Assembly (NCBI GenBank): GCA_029959085.1
Contig: JARWIR010000038.1
Coordinates: 6,394,915-6,458,914 of the forward strand
Length of the DNA: 64,000 nucleotides
Reading direction: 5' to 3'
Source of the DNA: Nemophila menziesii
Lineage: Eukaryota > Streptophyta > Magnoliopsida > Boraginales > Hydrophyllaceae
Under the pieces are notes generated by a model. The model saw nothing but the letters and a program-made list of their open reading frames with translations, had not been told where the DNA came from and made no database searches. Positions 10,730-22,256 of the stretch are shown here, in pieces. How positions within the stretch are numbered: position 1 is the first letter of the stretch; every line of letters begins with the position of its first letter. The translations under genes and the position numbers were made by a program.

Positions 10730-11643
10730 ATATAGACTCATCAGTTATATGTGCCCCCATCAATGGGTTCTAGCCTCATCTCCCTTGATGTTTCTGAAAT
10801 AACTCTCCCGGTTAAGCCTTTAGTAAACGAATCAGCTAGATATTTCACTTAGCATTCGTACTTTAAAGCAGTCACACCATTCTTTCAGTAACATTTTTAC
10901 TAAGTTATGTTTAGATGCAAATATGTCTCATGTTTCCAATATGAACACTATTATGAGCGAACCTGATCACTGTTTGTGAATCACAATGTGTGCACACTTG
11001 AGTGGCACTATATTCACATAGTGACACATCAGATAGGAGACTTCTCAACCATTTATCTTCTTGTCATGCCCACTCTAGTGCTATGACCTCAGACTCCATG
11101 AATGTTTATGATATACAAGTCTATTGAGAAGACTTCAATGATATAGCACTACCATTTAAGGAGAATGCATATTTACTAGTGGATCTGAATTTATCATTGT
11201 TAGGGACCCATTTTTCATCACAAAAATACTTCGAAACCACAGATATTTCGTTAGAATGCAGCTCTGGATCAATAGTACATCTCTCGTACTTTATCAAATG
11301 ACAAAAATTGACCTAGTGGTCATCACTTGATTTCTTTACAATATTAACAATACCAATTTGGGAATACTTATTATGAATGCCACACTCCTTATAATCATTG
11401 CTTATTCATTACGGGACACACACCTCCACAATTCTTTTATGCATGCATACTAGTATTATAAGGAGAACACCAGACATTATATCAAAGGAGTCAAACCTTT
11501 CCAACAAAGTGAGACTGACTAAGGTAAATTCCATTATTGTATCTGATGAATTTTATCCTTAGGATCAACTTTCCCTACATCTTTTATTCACAAATAGAAG
11601 TTTGGAAGCAGTAATTCCTATGAAAGAGTGTACCAAAGATGAT
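10730..11643 (-). pseudogene. Copia RNase H and C-terminal pol remnant
   Basis: Reading the minus strand with stops and frameshifts gives the C-terminal part of a Ty1/copia polyprotein: VHCDSQTVIRFAHNSVH near 10990-10930 (usually C-D-N-Q-x-A-I-x-x-A-x-N-P-V-x-H), then GNMRHI and DSFTKGL-like residues, ending ...RLEPIDGGTYN near 10745. The preceding (higher) part to 11643 holds decayed RT-RNase H linker. It is dead. The Athila-like element inserted into it at the ATGAT site; the copia sequence resumes at 22257. Confidence 0.65.
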
Positions 11644-13130
11644 TGATGTCTCCTCATTTGTGATAATAAAATATACTCAAGAGACATCATTTTAGGCTTA
11701 TTTATTAGTTTATAGGTTGATTTTAGCTTAATTTAGTGCACTTTCCTATTTTGGGTCTTGATTTGTAGAATTATTATTTTTAGAGCATATTGGGTTTAAT
11801 TGTTTATTTAGTGTGAAGCTTTAAAGATAATTATGGAGATTAATTAGAGTCCAAATCAAAGACAACAACTTATGGAAGGAGATATGCATGGAAATTGGAG
11901 ATAAGGAAATAAAAGCTAAAAAGATGGAAAAGGAAAAGCTGCCTAAATCTGGAATTCTGCACACACGTCTAACGATTGGTGTTTTCACCTAAGAAATAGG
12001 CCAAATTTGGTAATTTCCTTCTACAGGGTCTAGATAATTCTGTTGCGATTCTTTTGGTATCTTATGGAGCTCAATCCGACCAATAACGAAGAAGATACAC
12101 TCAAAACAGCGCAGCAGTGTTTATCTTTATTTCCTTACGAATTTGAGTTGGGCTAGGAGTCCATTACTTAAGTTATCTCTAAAGAAACGAATTAGGTCAA
12201 CCTCTACACTATAAATACAGCCTCTTAACACTCTTAAATCATCCTTGGTGAAACCTTAAACCAAGAGGAAGCTTAGAACACAAAAGAGAAGTCTGGAAGG
12301 AGCTGTTCATCAACAATGTCTTCTTCTTCCTTTAGATTTGTAATTTCTTTCTTTTCTTGCATGAACTAATTTTCTTTAGCTTAAGTTTTAGCATTAATGT
12401 ATGAACCCTAGTTTTGATTGACATCTATCTAATTTGGGAATTAATGTTTTAAATAGAATTATAGTTTTTATTCTCTGCTTATGTGTTTGGATTTATATTC
12501 TGTGTTCTTATGGACGGCCGCCATTAGAATTACCATCTAGTAATTAGGATACCATTGACAACGGTGTTTAATTACATGTTTAGCACATAACGTTTAGTTT
12601 TAGGTTTGATCTGACAACCCAACCTAGCTAGATAATCACTATGGTTTAGTCTTTGTGACTATTTACCAATTACAGGAAAAGTTTGCTTAGGAAGCCTTAT
12701 TGACACAGGTAAATCCTATTTTAAACTACCGATAGCATATTGGGACCGATTAGGGAAATACTACATAATTCACCCTTACATGTTTAGAACGGCAAAACTA
12801 GTGGGGATTACATGCTAATAACTTAAGCTATATTCTCATATTACTTCTCTTCCATATTTATTTTCTGTCTTTTAAATTCTTAGTTTTAATTTAGTTAATT
12901 AGAAAATCAAACAAAAATCTATTTGTCTTTACTTTTATTTGCGTTTAGTTGTTCTAGCTTTAATTATTTACACTTGGTATTTGCATAAGATTCTCCTAAC
13001 CTCTGTAGTCTCTGCGGAACGAATCTTTATCTAAAACTGCATACGATCTGTATACTTGCAGAACCGTGTAGTTTTAGGGTGTTTTTGCACTTTATTTATA
13101 TCTTATTTTATCACACCCTAGGCCCCACCA
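11644..13130 (+). repeat. 5' LTR of the Athila-like element
   Basis: The LTR is 1487 bp, from TGATGTCTCCTCAT to GGCCCCACCA, and pairs with 20768-22256. TATAAATA lies at 12210-12217, the likely core promoter for the genomic RNA. Sequence after it carries short ORF-free leader. Confidence 0.95.
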
Positions 13131-13136
13131 AGTTTT

Positions 13137-13154
13137 TGGCGCTGCTGCCGGGGA
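13137..13154 (+). other. Primer binding site, tRNA-Asp type
   Basis: TGGCGCTGCTGCCGGGGA begins six bases after the 5' LTR. The usual Athila PBS, complementary to the 3' end of tRNA-Asp, is TGGCGCCGTTGCCGGGGA, so 16 of 18 bases agree. It would prime minus-strand DNA synthesis. Confidence 0.88.
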
Positions 13155-13255
13155 CTACATTGTTAGTCCTTGTGCATATATCTTGTGCTTTTATTTTTAG
13201 TTAGTTCTATTTTACGCTTTTGTTTTTAGTTTTTGTTTTTCAGATTTAGTTACAG

Positions 13256-13888
13256 ATGGAGAACCCAAGGAGACTTGAGCTACCCATCGAATTTAGAGTG
13301 GAGCCACGAGGAATTCGCGCTCCAGAAATCCAAGCTGCTAAATTTAAACCTGATCCTGGGATGCTAACTCAATTTGTATCTCATGGATTATTCAGCGGAG
13401 TTGCACATCAAGATCCGATCCGATATATTCAGAAATTCATGCAGATCTATGATGCTTATATCATAAGAGGAGTTACTAGGGAGCAAGTATATTACCTGAT
13501 GTTCCAGTTCTTCTTGACCGGATGTGCAAGCGATTGGTATGATACCCAATACCCTCATATTATTCCAGATTGGGACAAGCTTCAAGCAAGATTCCTAGAC
13601 CGTTTCTATCCGGTTAGTAGACGTTTAAAAGACATGATGGAGCTTGAACAATTTATTCAAAAAGAGGAAGAGAGTTTGGGTGAAGCATGGTTAAGATTTA
13701 CAGATAAGAAGGCGAGATGTCCATATCATAGATCCCCGACGGAATATTATTTAACATTGTTTTATGGAGGCCTTAATGATCAATCAAGAGAGAAAGCAGA
13801 TTCGTTAGGAAACGCAGGTTTTGTGCTACTAGATCCTGAAGAAGCTGAGTTGGGGATGGAGAGAATTCTTGAGAACGAGAGAAGTTAG
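13256..13888 (+). pseudogene. gag: gag of the Athila-like element, ended by a premature stop
   Basis: The 210-codon open stretch starts at the first ATG after the leader. Its middle is the retrotransposon gag core: FFLTGCASDWYDTQ (residues about 87-100), IPDWDKLQARFLDRFYP, then SLGEAWLRFTDKKARCPYH and YLTLFYGGLNDQSREKADS. This is the capsid-like region that assembles the cytoplasmic virus-like particle. Its TAG at 13886-13888 and a second in-frame TAA at 13948-13950 separate it from the zinc-knuckle and protease part, which continues in the same frame at 13991. Intact relatives read straight through, so these are probably nonsense mutations, although a programmed stop cannot be excluded from one copy. 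Confidence 0.88.
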
Positions 13889-13990
13889 CCAAAGAGAGCA
13901 GTAAAAGAAGACGATTCAGCATCTCTGAAACTTGAAGATTTGGCTAAATAACTCGAAGAACTTAAAGAACAAGCCCGAACACTTGCTCAG

Positions 13991-15577
13991 GTGAATACGG
14001 TACACACAATTCCTTCGTGTCTTGGTTGTGGATCAAGAAATCATGTGTGTGCAGGATGTATGAATAATCCAGCAGTAGCTTCCGTTCAAAATCCTCAAGA
14101 TAACTATTACTCCAATGGTTATGCTTGTCCTCAAGAAAGCTACACTAATTATCAACAACCTCCACAACAAAAGAGTTGGGTCAGAAAGCAAGAAACGTAT
14201 CAGCAATCCCAACTTCAACCTTATAATCCTCCACAACCTATTCAGAGAAAGGCACCCATTGTTAAAACTTGTCAAGAACCAAAGAAAGATCCACCCAAAC
14301 AATCAATGCAATTGGCAAAACAAGAACAACTCCAGAGTTTGACTTCAAGTATGACTAGATTGATGCAAACAGTTGAGAAGAAAATGAGTCATAGCCAACA
14401 AAAAGTTCGAACCCAGGAGAAGATTATCAAGCAACTAGAGCAGACTATATCACAGATGGCGAGTACATTACAAACTAGTCCGAAAGGGCAACTCCCAAGT
14501 GATACTATTGCTCCTAGAGATGACTCTTGCCATGCAGTTGAATTGCGAAGTGGAAAACAACTACCTCCACCAAGACCAGAACAAATCCCTATTCCAGAAC
14601 AAAGGAGGGAAGAGATAATCAAAGATACAGTCAAGGAGGTAGTAACACCAAAGAGTGTCCAAGCCGAGACACCTGAAACGACAAGAAAACCTGTGGAACT
14701 CGATACACGCCCTCCACCACCATACCCTTCACGTGTCAGAAAGAAGGACAATGACCTGGAATTCAAGAAGTTCATTGACATGTTGAAGAAGTTGGAAGTT
14801 AATATACCACTTGTTGAAGCTCTCAAGAGGATGCCGACCTATATGAAATTCATGAAAGATATCCTCTCCAACAAGCGAAGTATAGAGACTGGGGAACCAA
14901 TTGGATTACCTAGGGAGTGCAGTGCTATATGTCAAAGTGAGTTGCCACCGAAACTAGAAGATCCCGGAAGTTTTACAATTCCTATCGGCATTGGAGATAG
15001 TTGGACCGGGAAAGCATTATGTGATTTAGGTGCGAGTATCAATCTCATGCCTAGATCCCTGTTCGAGAAGCTTAATATCGGAGAAGTAGTACCCACATCT
15101 GTGGTATTACAAATGGCGGATCGCTCCCTCTCACGACCAATAGGTAAAATTGAAGATGTTTTAGTTAAAGCTGGCTCTTTTATTTTTCCTTGTGATTTTA
15201 TTATCAAGTTGTTAGACGCAGGAATTATCTATCCGATTGCTAGCAGTGATTGGGTCAGTCCAGTACAATGTGTTCCAAAGAAAGGAGGTTTCACTACCAT
15301 CCTTAATGATCAAGGCGAAGCCATACCATCAAGACCAGTTGTGGGGTGGCGAGTGTGCATGGATTACCGAAGACTGAACAAAGCAACAAAGAAAGATCAC
15401 TTCCCGCTACCATTCATTGATCAGATGCTAGACAAACTTGCAGGGAGAGAATATTACTGTTTCCTTGACGGATATTCGGGTTATAATCAGATTTGTGTGG
15501 ATCCCCTCGATCAACACAAAACAACTTTTACATGTCCGTTTGGTACTTTTGCTTATAGAAGAATGCCGTTTGGTTGA
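13991..15577 (+). pseudogene. pol: Zinc knuckle, protease and truncated RT N-terminus of Athila-like pol
   Basis: Open for 528 codons in the same frame as gag. A CCHC knuckle, CLGCGSRNHVCAGC, lies at about residues 10-23, followed by a Gln-rich linker with a coiled-coil-like stretch. Aspartic protease follows with CDLGASINLMP (around 15020-15050). At about 15200-15210 the protease CDFII joins directly to RT sequence KLLDAGIIYPIASSDWVSP. In related elements roughly 200 or more residues separate these, including the I-L-G-R-P-F end of the protease and the first RT segment. The deletion keeps frame. RT motifs WRVCMDYRRLNKAT and FLDGYSGYNQI follow, until TGA at 15575-15577 within [16 protein letters not shown]. 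Confidence 0.92.
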
Positions 15578-15607
15578 TGCAATGCACCTGCCACGTTCCA
15601 GAGGTGC

Positions 15608-17820
15608 ATGATGGCTATATTTTGGGACATGATCGATAAATACTTGGAGGTTTTTATGGATGATTTTTCGGTGTTTGGAGATAGTTTTGATGATTGTTTG
15701 AGTAATCTTGAGAAAGTCCTTGTGAGATGTAGAGAAAAAGATCTTGTGCTTAATTGGGAAAAATGCCACTTCATGGTTCAAGAGGGAATTGTGTTGGGAC
15801 ATAAAGTTTCGAAGGCAGGGATGGAGGTTGATCGTGCTAAAATTGAAGTTATCAAAACACTACCACCTCCGGTTTCTGTTAAAGGAGTGAGAAGTTTCTT
15901 GGGTCACGCAGGATTTTATCCACGATTTATTAAAGATTTCTCCAAGATCGCCAAATCGCTTTGCTCTTTACTTGAAAAGGATACTCCTTTTAATTTTACT
16001 GAAGAATGTCTTCAAGCGTTTTTGACGATTAAGGAAAAACTGATCTCTACACCTATTGTTATACCTCCTGATTGGAAGGCTCCGTTTGAACTTATGTGCG
16101 ATGCAAGTGATCACGCTATGGGTGTTGTGTTGGGACAGAGGAAAGACAAGATTTTCCACACGATTTATTATGCAAGTAAGACTTTCAACGCTGCCCAGAT
16201 GAATTATACAGTAACGGAGAAAGAGATGTTAGCCGTGGTTTATGCTTTCGATAAATTTCGTCCCTATCTGGTTGGAAAGAAAACTATTGTATACACGGAC
16301 CATTCAGCTATTAGGTACCTCATGGAGAAAAAGGACGCTAAGCCGCGTCTCATTAGATGGGTACTGTTGCTTCAAGAATTCGACATAGATATTCAAGACC
16401 GAAAAGGATGCAATAATCAAGTTGCTGATCATTTATCAAGGCTCGAAGGATCTGATGCGAACAAAGAACCATTGTTGGTTAAAGAGGTATTCCCTGATGA
16501 ACAACTTTTTGCTATTAAACGTGCTTTTGTGCCATGGTATGCAGATCTCGTCAACCTCATTGTGAGTGGTGTCTTTCCCAAAGATTTCCACCCACAACAA
16601 AGACAAAGATTGAATCACCAGGCCAAACAGTACTTTTGGGATGAACCATACCTCTGGAAGATTTGTAGTGACCAAGTGGTTAGAAGATGTGTGCATGAAG
16701 GTGAAATGGAGAAGATCATTGAAGGTTGTCATAGTTCACCTTATGGAGGTCACTTTAAGGGCGATAGAACCGCAGCTAAAATTCTTCAATCCGGGTTCTA
16801 TTGGCCCACCATACACAAAGATTGTCATCGTTTCGTCCAGTCATGTGACCGATGCCAGCACACTGGCAATATATCAAAAAGAGACGCGATGCCGCTTAAC
16901 AACATTCTTGAAGTCGAAATCTTTGATGTATGGGGAATAGATTTCATGGGACCTTTCATCACTTCCTATGGAAATCTATATATTTTGCTTGCGGTAGATT
17001 ATGTGTCAAAATGGGTAGAAGCAGTGGCAACACCGAAGAACGATGCTCAAACTGTGATTAAGTTCTTAAAATCAAACATCTTTTCAAGACATGGTACACC
17101 ACGTGTGCTAATCAGTGATAAAGGTACCCATTTTCTTAATGCTCCTCTGAGACATTTTCTTCGAAAGTTTGGAGTGAAACACCGTACTTCAACCGGTTAT
17201 CACCCACAAACTAACGGTCAAGCTGAAGTTTCCAACCGGGAAATTAAATCTATTCTTGAAAAGACCGTGAACAAATCGAGGAAGGATTGGTCTTTAAAGC
17301 TAGATGATGCTCTCTGGGCATACAGAACAGCTTTTAAAACACCAGTTGGGGCATCTCCATATCGCATGGTCTACGGCAAAGCGTGTCATCTACCGATTGA
17401 ACTTGAAGCTCGAGCCTACTGGGCTATTAAAACTCTGAATCTAGACCCAGATTTGGCCGAGAAGCAAAGGATGATGCAGTTGAACGAGTTGGAGGAGCTT
17501 CGTTATCTTGCCTATGAAAATTCACGTCTCTACAAGGAGAAAACAAAGCGATGGCATGATAAACGGCTCCGTCCAAAGCATTTCGAGATTGGACAGAAGG
17601 TTTTATTATACAACTCTCGATTTTCGAATTACCCAGGAAAGCTTAAATCCCGTTGGGGAGGACCTTACATTGCTACCAAATCACACCGCATGGAGCGATT
17701 GAGATTGAAAATCCAGCCGAGCAACGGACATTCATGGTGAATGGACAGCGTTTGAAGAGATACTATGACAGTGAGGACTTTGGGCAAGGGGAGAAAATCT
17801 ACCTTGTCGAATGCGATTAG
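15608..17820 (+). pseudogene. pol: RT palm, RNase H and integrase of Athila-like pol
   Basis: This continues the pol frame after the TGA. RT catalytic [11 protein letters not shown] lies near residue 17, then [20 protein letters not shown] and [17 protein letters not shown]. RNase H shows CDAS, TEKEML and [10 protein letters not shown]. Integrase has an H-x-H...C-x2-C zinc site (SSPYGGH, CDRCQ) and a DDE core: [15 protein letters not shown] and GQAEVSNRE. The long frame stops at 17740, but sequence typical of the C-terminus ([19 protein letters not shown]) continues in another frame to TAG at 17818-17820. A small indel around 17675-17690 is therefore the cause. No functional polymerase can be made from this copy. 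Confidence 0.93.
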
Positions 17821-18039
17821 CCTGAGGTACACGTCTAACTCAAAGACGTTAAACAAAAGTGCTCTTGGGAGACACCCCTTGTTTTAATTGCTTTTTAGAG
17901 TAGTTGTTTTTGCTTTGTAGTGTTTAATTTTAAGTTAGTGTATATTTTTAATTGTGTTTACAAGCTAATAGGAGAGAAAGGTAGTGTGTTATTGTGCAGG
18001 AAACGAGTTTGGGGTCGAAAGGAAAAAATTGGAGGAACT

Positions 18040-18345
18040 CAAGACCTGGCGCGGACTACCCCGCGGACTACCCCATGGTCCGCAGGGATGCACCGTGCCC
18101 AGAAAACCCGTACCACGGGTTGGGTACCACGGGTTTTATCCAGAAAGTTAAAAAAATTGCGAAGGACAGGCGCGGTACACCGGACCCTAGTCCGCACGCC
18201 CAAAACCCGTACCACGGGTTGGGTACCACGGGTTGGGTACCACGGGTTTTTTGACGGACATGGCGCGGACTACCCCCTGCACCGCACCCCTGGTCCGCAT
18301 GCTCAAAACACGTACCACGGGGTGCTAGCTCGGGTATTATCCAGT
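18040..18345 (+). repeat. Stem-loop repeat cluster downstream of pol
   Basis: GTACCACGGGTT-type units recur at about 18110, 18127, 18208, 18225, 18238 and 18310. Each AACCCGTACCACGGGTT is self-complementary with a 7-bp stem and ACC loop, and larger AAAACCCGT...ACGGGTTTT pairings enclose tandem units. GCGGACTACCCC occurs at about 18051, 18063 and 18264. Overlapping open frames on both strands come from the repeat and look non-coding. Confidence 0.8.
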
Positions 18346-18764
18346 GGGTAAAAATTTGGAGCAACAGAAGCTGCGGTACACTGCAGGTTTCGTCCGGTGC
18401 ACCGCAAGAGGCGGTTTGTGAAGGAATTCTTTTCCTAATCAAACTCTTACCTTATGAGATTAACCCTAGCCTTCCACCCACGAATTTTTCAGACCCAAAC
18501 CCTATATAAACATCTTAAAGCTTGTGCAAACCTTCACAATTAACACAACAACTCATCAAATCCTCTCCTACATCTTACATAAACACAATCCTTCATCAAA
18601 TTCATCACACTACACCATCAAAACACCATCAAATTCAACAAGCTTTAAAGAATTCTTCCAAGATCAATCCAAATAACCTTTCTCTTTCATCAATTCCAAG
18701 CAACAACATCAAGCTAAACCAATTTTCCTTAAACTTTTAATCCATCCTTGGTATAACTTGAGTT

Positions 18765-19247
18765 GTGGGTGAAACAAGCATGACTAACAGATCTGAAGCT
18801 ATGGAATACAAGAGAAAGTGTTCAATCCTTGGGAAGAATAAGAAATTGCCTGGAGCTACCATTGAAAAACCCATCAATCTTGATGAGGTTACTGAAGAAT
18901 CAAAAGATCAGGCACCTGAACAACCACTACCAAAGAAGAGATTAACTGCTAGAATGTCCACACCATCAAGGAGGCCTTTAGACAAGATAAAAATCCAAGA
19001 CCAAGGTTCTTCTACCTCTTCTTCTAAAATTGCTTATGATCTTCCTCCTTGGGCGATTCAGTTACAGAACGAAGTTGAAAGATTACGTGAGGATAACAAA
19101 GACCTTTGGGTAGAAATCATGCAATTGGAAACAAAGGTAGATAATTCGACCTTGTACAAGGATAAAGATGATTACACCGATCCCTCAACTTCAGAAGATG
19201 AGGATGATATGATGGATCTCTATGGCCAACCAGGTAAGTCATTCTAA
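18765..19247 (+). CDS. Small third ORF of the Athila-like element, function unknown
   Basis: A 160-codon frame opens after a long AT-rich leader; another in-frame ATG lies five codons downstream. The product is very charged: Lys-rich in the first third, a Ser-rich middle, then a helix with heptad spacing (IQLQNEVERLREDNKDLWVE, residues about 102-122) that looks like a short coiled coil. An acidic tail (STSEDEDDMMDLYGQ) follows. Athila elements often have an env-like ORF here, but I see no signal peptide or membrane segment, so I do not call it env. It may be a decayed ORF or a small accessory protein. The open frame is undamaged while pol is broken. Confidence 0.5.
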   Translation: MGETSMTNRSEAMEYKRKCSILGKNKKLPGATIEKPINLDEVTEESKDQAPEQPLPKKRLTARMSTPSRRPLDKIKIQDQGSSTSSSKIAYDLPPWAIQLQNEVERLREDNKDLWVEIMQLETKVDNSTLYKDKDDYTDPSTSEDEDDMMDLYGQPGKSF

Positions 19248-20751
19248 TTTTTCTTCATAGCTTGTATGCATTAGGTAGTTTAGTTAGTTTTATTTTAAAT
19301 TTTATTTCATTCTTGAGTCTTTTTCGAGTCGTGGGGACACGGCTCACTTTTGAGTTGGGGGTGGGGATTCGTTGTCCTCATCTTCTTTTCGTTTTTGCAT
19401 AAAATTTAAAAAAATTTAGGTTGAATTAAGGCATAGAATATCTTGAATGTACCTATTGAGCATGATTTTATTAGGTCATAGTAAGTAGTATGCTTTTGAA
19501 AGATGCAAACAAATTTGTTTAGATGCATGTATGAAAACAGGAAATAAAGGATAGAAAAGTTAATGAGCAATGCTAAGAAATCACGTTGAAACTTAGGAAT
19601 AGTTATTTGGTGTGTAGAACGTGAGGTTTAAAATTAGTTGAAACCCCACTTGTCTATGAACTAATAATGAAACGTAACGAAATCCGGTAGTTAGAAAAAT
19701 GACTAAGGCAGTTCTTTCATGATAAAACACTTGAAGCCTTTAGACTTTCTCACCCTTTTGTTTGATATTATTGTTGTTATCCGTCTTAGCCCCTCTGAGC
19801 CTTTCTAAAGCCTTTATTGAAACACATTATAATCCATACCCTAGTTTGTAGGACTTATCTATATAACCCGCACTCGAATCGCAAAACCTAAGACAACTCG
19901 TTTTAGAGCTTGAGTTTGGGGTGGTGGGTTTCATCATTAAGGAACTTTGGGAATTTGGGAATTATCTTTGTGATTTTATTGATGATGAAATTGTTATTAT
20001 TATAACCCTTTGCCAGGGTAATAGTGAATGAAAAAGAAGCTACGAGCTAATTTTGCCAACAAGGGCATAAAAAGAATATATATATGAGAAAAAAATAGTG
20101 TGATATCTCAACATCAAAAGAGAATCATAGCTATACAAAAGAAAAAAATTGATTTGAAAAGAAATTATATATTCGGACCGGCAAGGTGGATTTTATATCA
20201 TCAAAGGTTTAATTGGGATTATTGGGGATGCACATTAAAAAGCATCGATAAATTGGGGTTAGTGAGAACATCTTCGAGTGAAAACTCAAGCTCTAGGGCG
20301 ATTCGTTGATGGCTAGTGAGGAGAGAGCCAAAAGCTCACTTTTCATTATCCAAATATACCACACCCGTCCTTAAGCCAAGTTATAACCAAGACCTTAGGA
20401 TTTCTAACTACTAGGTGGAGAAACAATTGAGCTATTAGGTAGTAGGCAAGTGGACCATTGGATGCTTTATTTGGGACCTATGAACAACCTATAGCCATTA
20501 ACCTGAACTAAGTTATCATCCTCTCCGTCTGGCATTGCGAAATTAATCTTAACTTGAATTTATGGATTGTTGATTACATGTATATTAGGCATATTTTTGC
20601 ATTATTTATTGAGCATTACTACATGAGATTTTTTGGATTTTATGCTCTAGGATCATGCATTATAATTTTGTTCTTGTTCTCCTCCGACTTCTTCTTGTTT
20701 ATTGTGACTACCCTACTGTTCTTTACTTTTATTGTATCGGGACGATACAAC
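19248..20751 (+). other. Non-coding 3' region of the Athila-like element
   Basis: This AT-rich 1.5 kb lies between the third ORF and the polypurine tract. Short open frames around 20100-20309 and 20554-20787 have no domain. The final part matches the element end at 1-367 ('ctatagccat', 'gggacga'). Confidence 0.7.
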
Positions 20752-20767
20752 TTTGAATTAGGGGTCT
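20752..20767 (+). other. Polypurine tract of the Athila-like element
   Basis: TTTGAATTAGGGGTCT directly precedes the 3' LTR, mirroring GAGTTGGGGGTCT before the LTR at 368. Confidence 0.7.
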
Positions 20768-22256
20768 TGATGTCTCCTCATTTGTGATAATAAAATATAC
20801 TCAAGAGACATCATTTTAGGCTTATTTATTAGTTTATAGGTTGATTTTAGCTTAATTTAGTGCACTTTCCTATTTTGGGTCTTGATTTGTAGAATTATTA
20901 TTTTTAGAGCATATTGGGTTTAATTGTTTATTTAGTGTGAAGCTTTAAAGATAATTATGGAGATTAATTAGAGTCCAAGTCAAAGACAACAACTTATGGA
21001 AGGAGATATGCATGGAAATTGGAGATAAGGAAATAAAAGCTAAAAAGATGGAAAAGGAAAAGCTGCCTAAATCTGGAATTCTGCACACACGTCTAAAGAT
21101 TGGTGTTTTCACCTAAGAAATAGGCCGAATTTGGTAATTTCCTTCTATATGGTCTAGATAATTCTGTTGCGATTCTTTTGGTATCTTATGGAGCTCAATC
21201 CGACCAATAACGAAGAAGATACACTCAAAACAGCGCAACAGTGTTTATCTTTATTTCCTTACGAATTTGAGTTGGGCTAGGAGTCCATTACTTAAGTTAT
21301 CTCTAAAGAAACGAATTAGGTCAACCTCTACACTATAAATACAGCCTCTTAACACTCGTAAATCATCCTTGGTGAAACCTTAAACCAAGAGGAAGCTTAG
21401 AACACAAGAGAGAAGTCTGGAAGGAGTTGTTCATCAACAATGTCTTCTTCTTCCTTTAGATTTGTAATTTCTTTATTTTCTTGCATGAACTAATTTTCTT
21501 TAGCTTAAGTTTTAGCATTAATGTATGAACCCTAGTTTTGATTGACATCTATCTAATTTGGGAATTTAATATTTTAAATAGAATTATAGTTTTTATTCTC
21601 TGTTTATGTGTTTGGATTTATATTCTGTGTTCTTATGGACGGCCGCCATTAGAATTACCATCTAGTAATTAGGATACCATTGACAACGGTGTTTAATTAC
21701 ATGTTTAGCACATAACGTTTAGTTTTAGGTTTGATCTGACAACCCAACCTAGCTAGATAATCACTATGGTTTAGTCTTTGTGACTATTTACCAATTACAG
21801 GAAAAGTTTGCTTAGGAAGCCTTATTGACACAGGTAAATCCTATTTTAAACTACCGATAGAATATTGGGACCGATTAGGGAAATACTACATAATTCACCC
21901 TTACATGTTTAGAACGGCAAAACTAGTGGGGATTACATGCTAATAACTTAAGCTATATTCTCATATTACTTCTCTTCCATATTTATTTTCTGTCTTTTAA
22001 ATTCTTAGTTTTAATTTAGTTAATTAGAAAATCAAACAAAAATCTATTTGTCTTTACTTTTATTTGCGTTTAGTTGTTCTAGCTTTAATTATTTACACTT
22101 GGTATTTGCATAAGATTCTCCTAACCTCTGTAGTCTCTGCGGAACGAATCTTTATCTAAAACTTGCATACGATCTGTATACTTGCAGAACCGTGTAGTTT
22201 TAGGGTGTTTTTGCACTTTATTTATATCTTATTTTATCACACCCTAGGCCCCACCA
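20768..22256 (+). repeat. 3' LTR of the Athila-like element
   Basis: This 1489-bp copy is nearly identical to 11644-13130. Differences include single substitutions in the U3 and R parts and single-base indels near 21560 and 22163. TATAAATA lies at 21334-21341. It is followed by target duplication ATGAT (22257-22261). Confidence 0.95.

Larger units (their letters stand above)
11644..22256 (+). mobile_element. Complete Athila-like Ty3/gypsy retrotransposon with dead pol
   Basis: A 10,613-bp element with 5' LTR, PBS, gag, protease, RT, RNase H, integrase, a small downstream ORF, a non-coding 3' region, polypurine tract and 3' LTR, all on the plus strand. It is flanked by a perfect target duplication, ATGAT at 11639-11643 and 22257-22261. 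The two LTRs differ at only about 15 positions by eye over about 1488 bp (about 99% identity), so insertion is recent. Despite that, the gag-pol frame has two stops after gag, one inside RT, an internal deletion between protease and RT, and a frameshift near the integrase end. The tRNA-Asp-type PBS and the order PR-RT-RH-INT place it with Athila-type elements. Confidence 0.95.

Noticed and set aside
14033..14826. Minus-strand open frames opposite Athila-like gag-pol
   Set aside because: They are shadows of the plus-strand coding frame, hydrophobic and of low complexity.
17920..18442. Overlapping open frames on both strands with R-T-T-G-W-V-P-R repeats
   Set aside because: They are translations of the ACCACGGG stem-loop repeats, in several frames at once, with no start context or domain.
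18765..19247. Envelope-like gene of the Athila-like element
   Set aside because: No signal peptide, membrane segment or cysteine pattern; only charged and coiled-coil features are visible.
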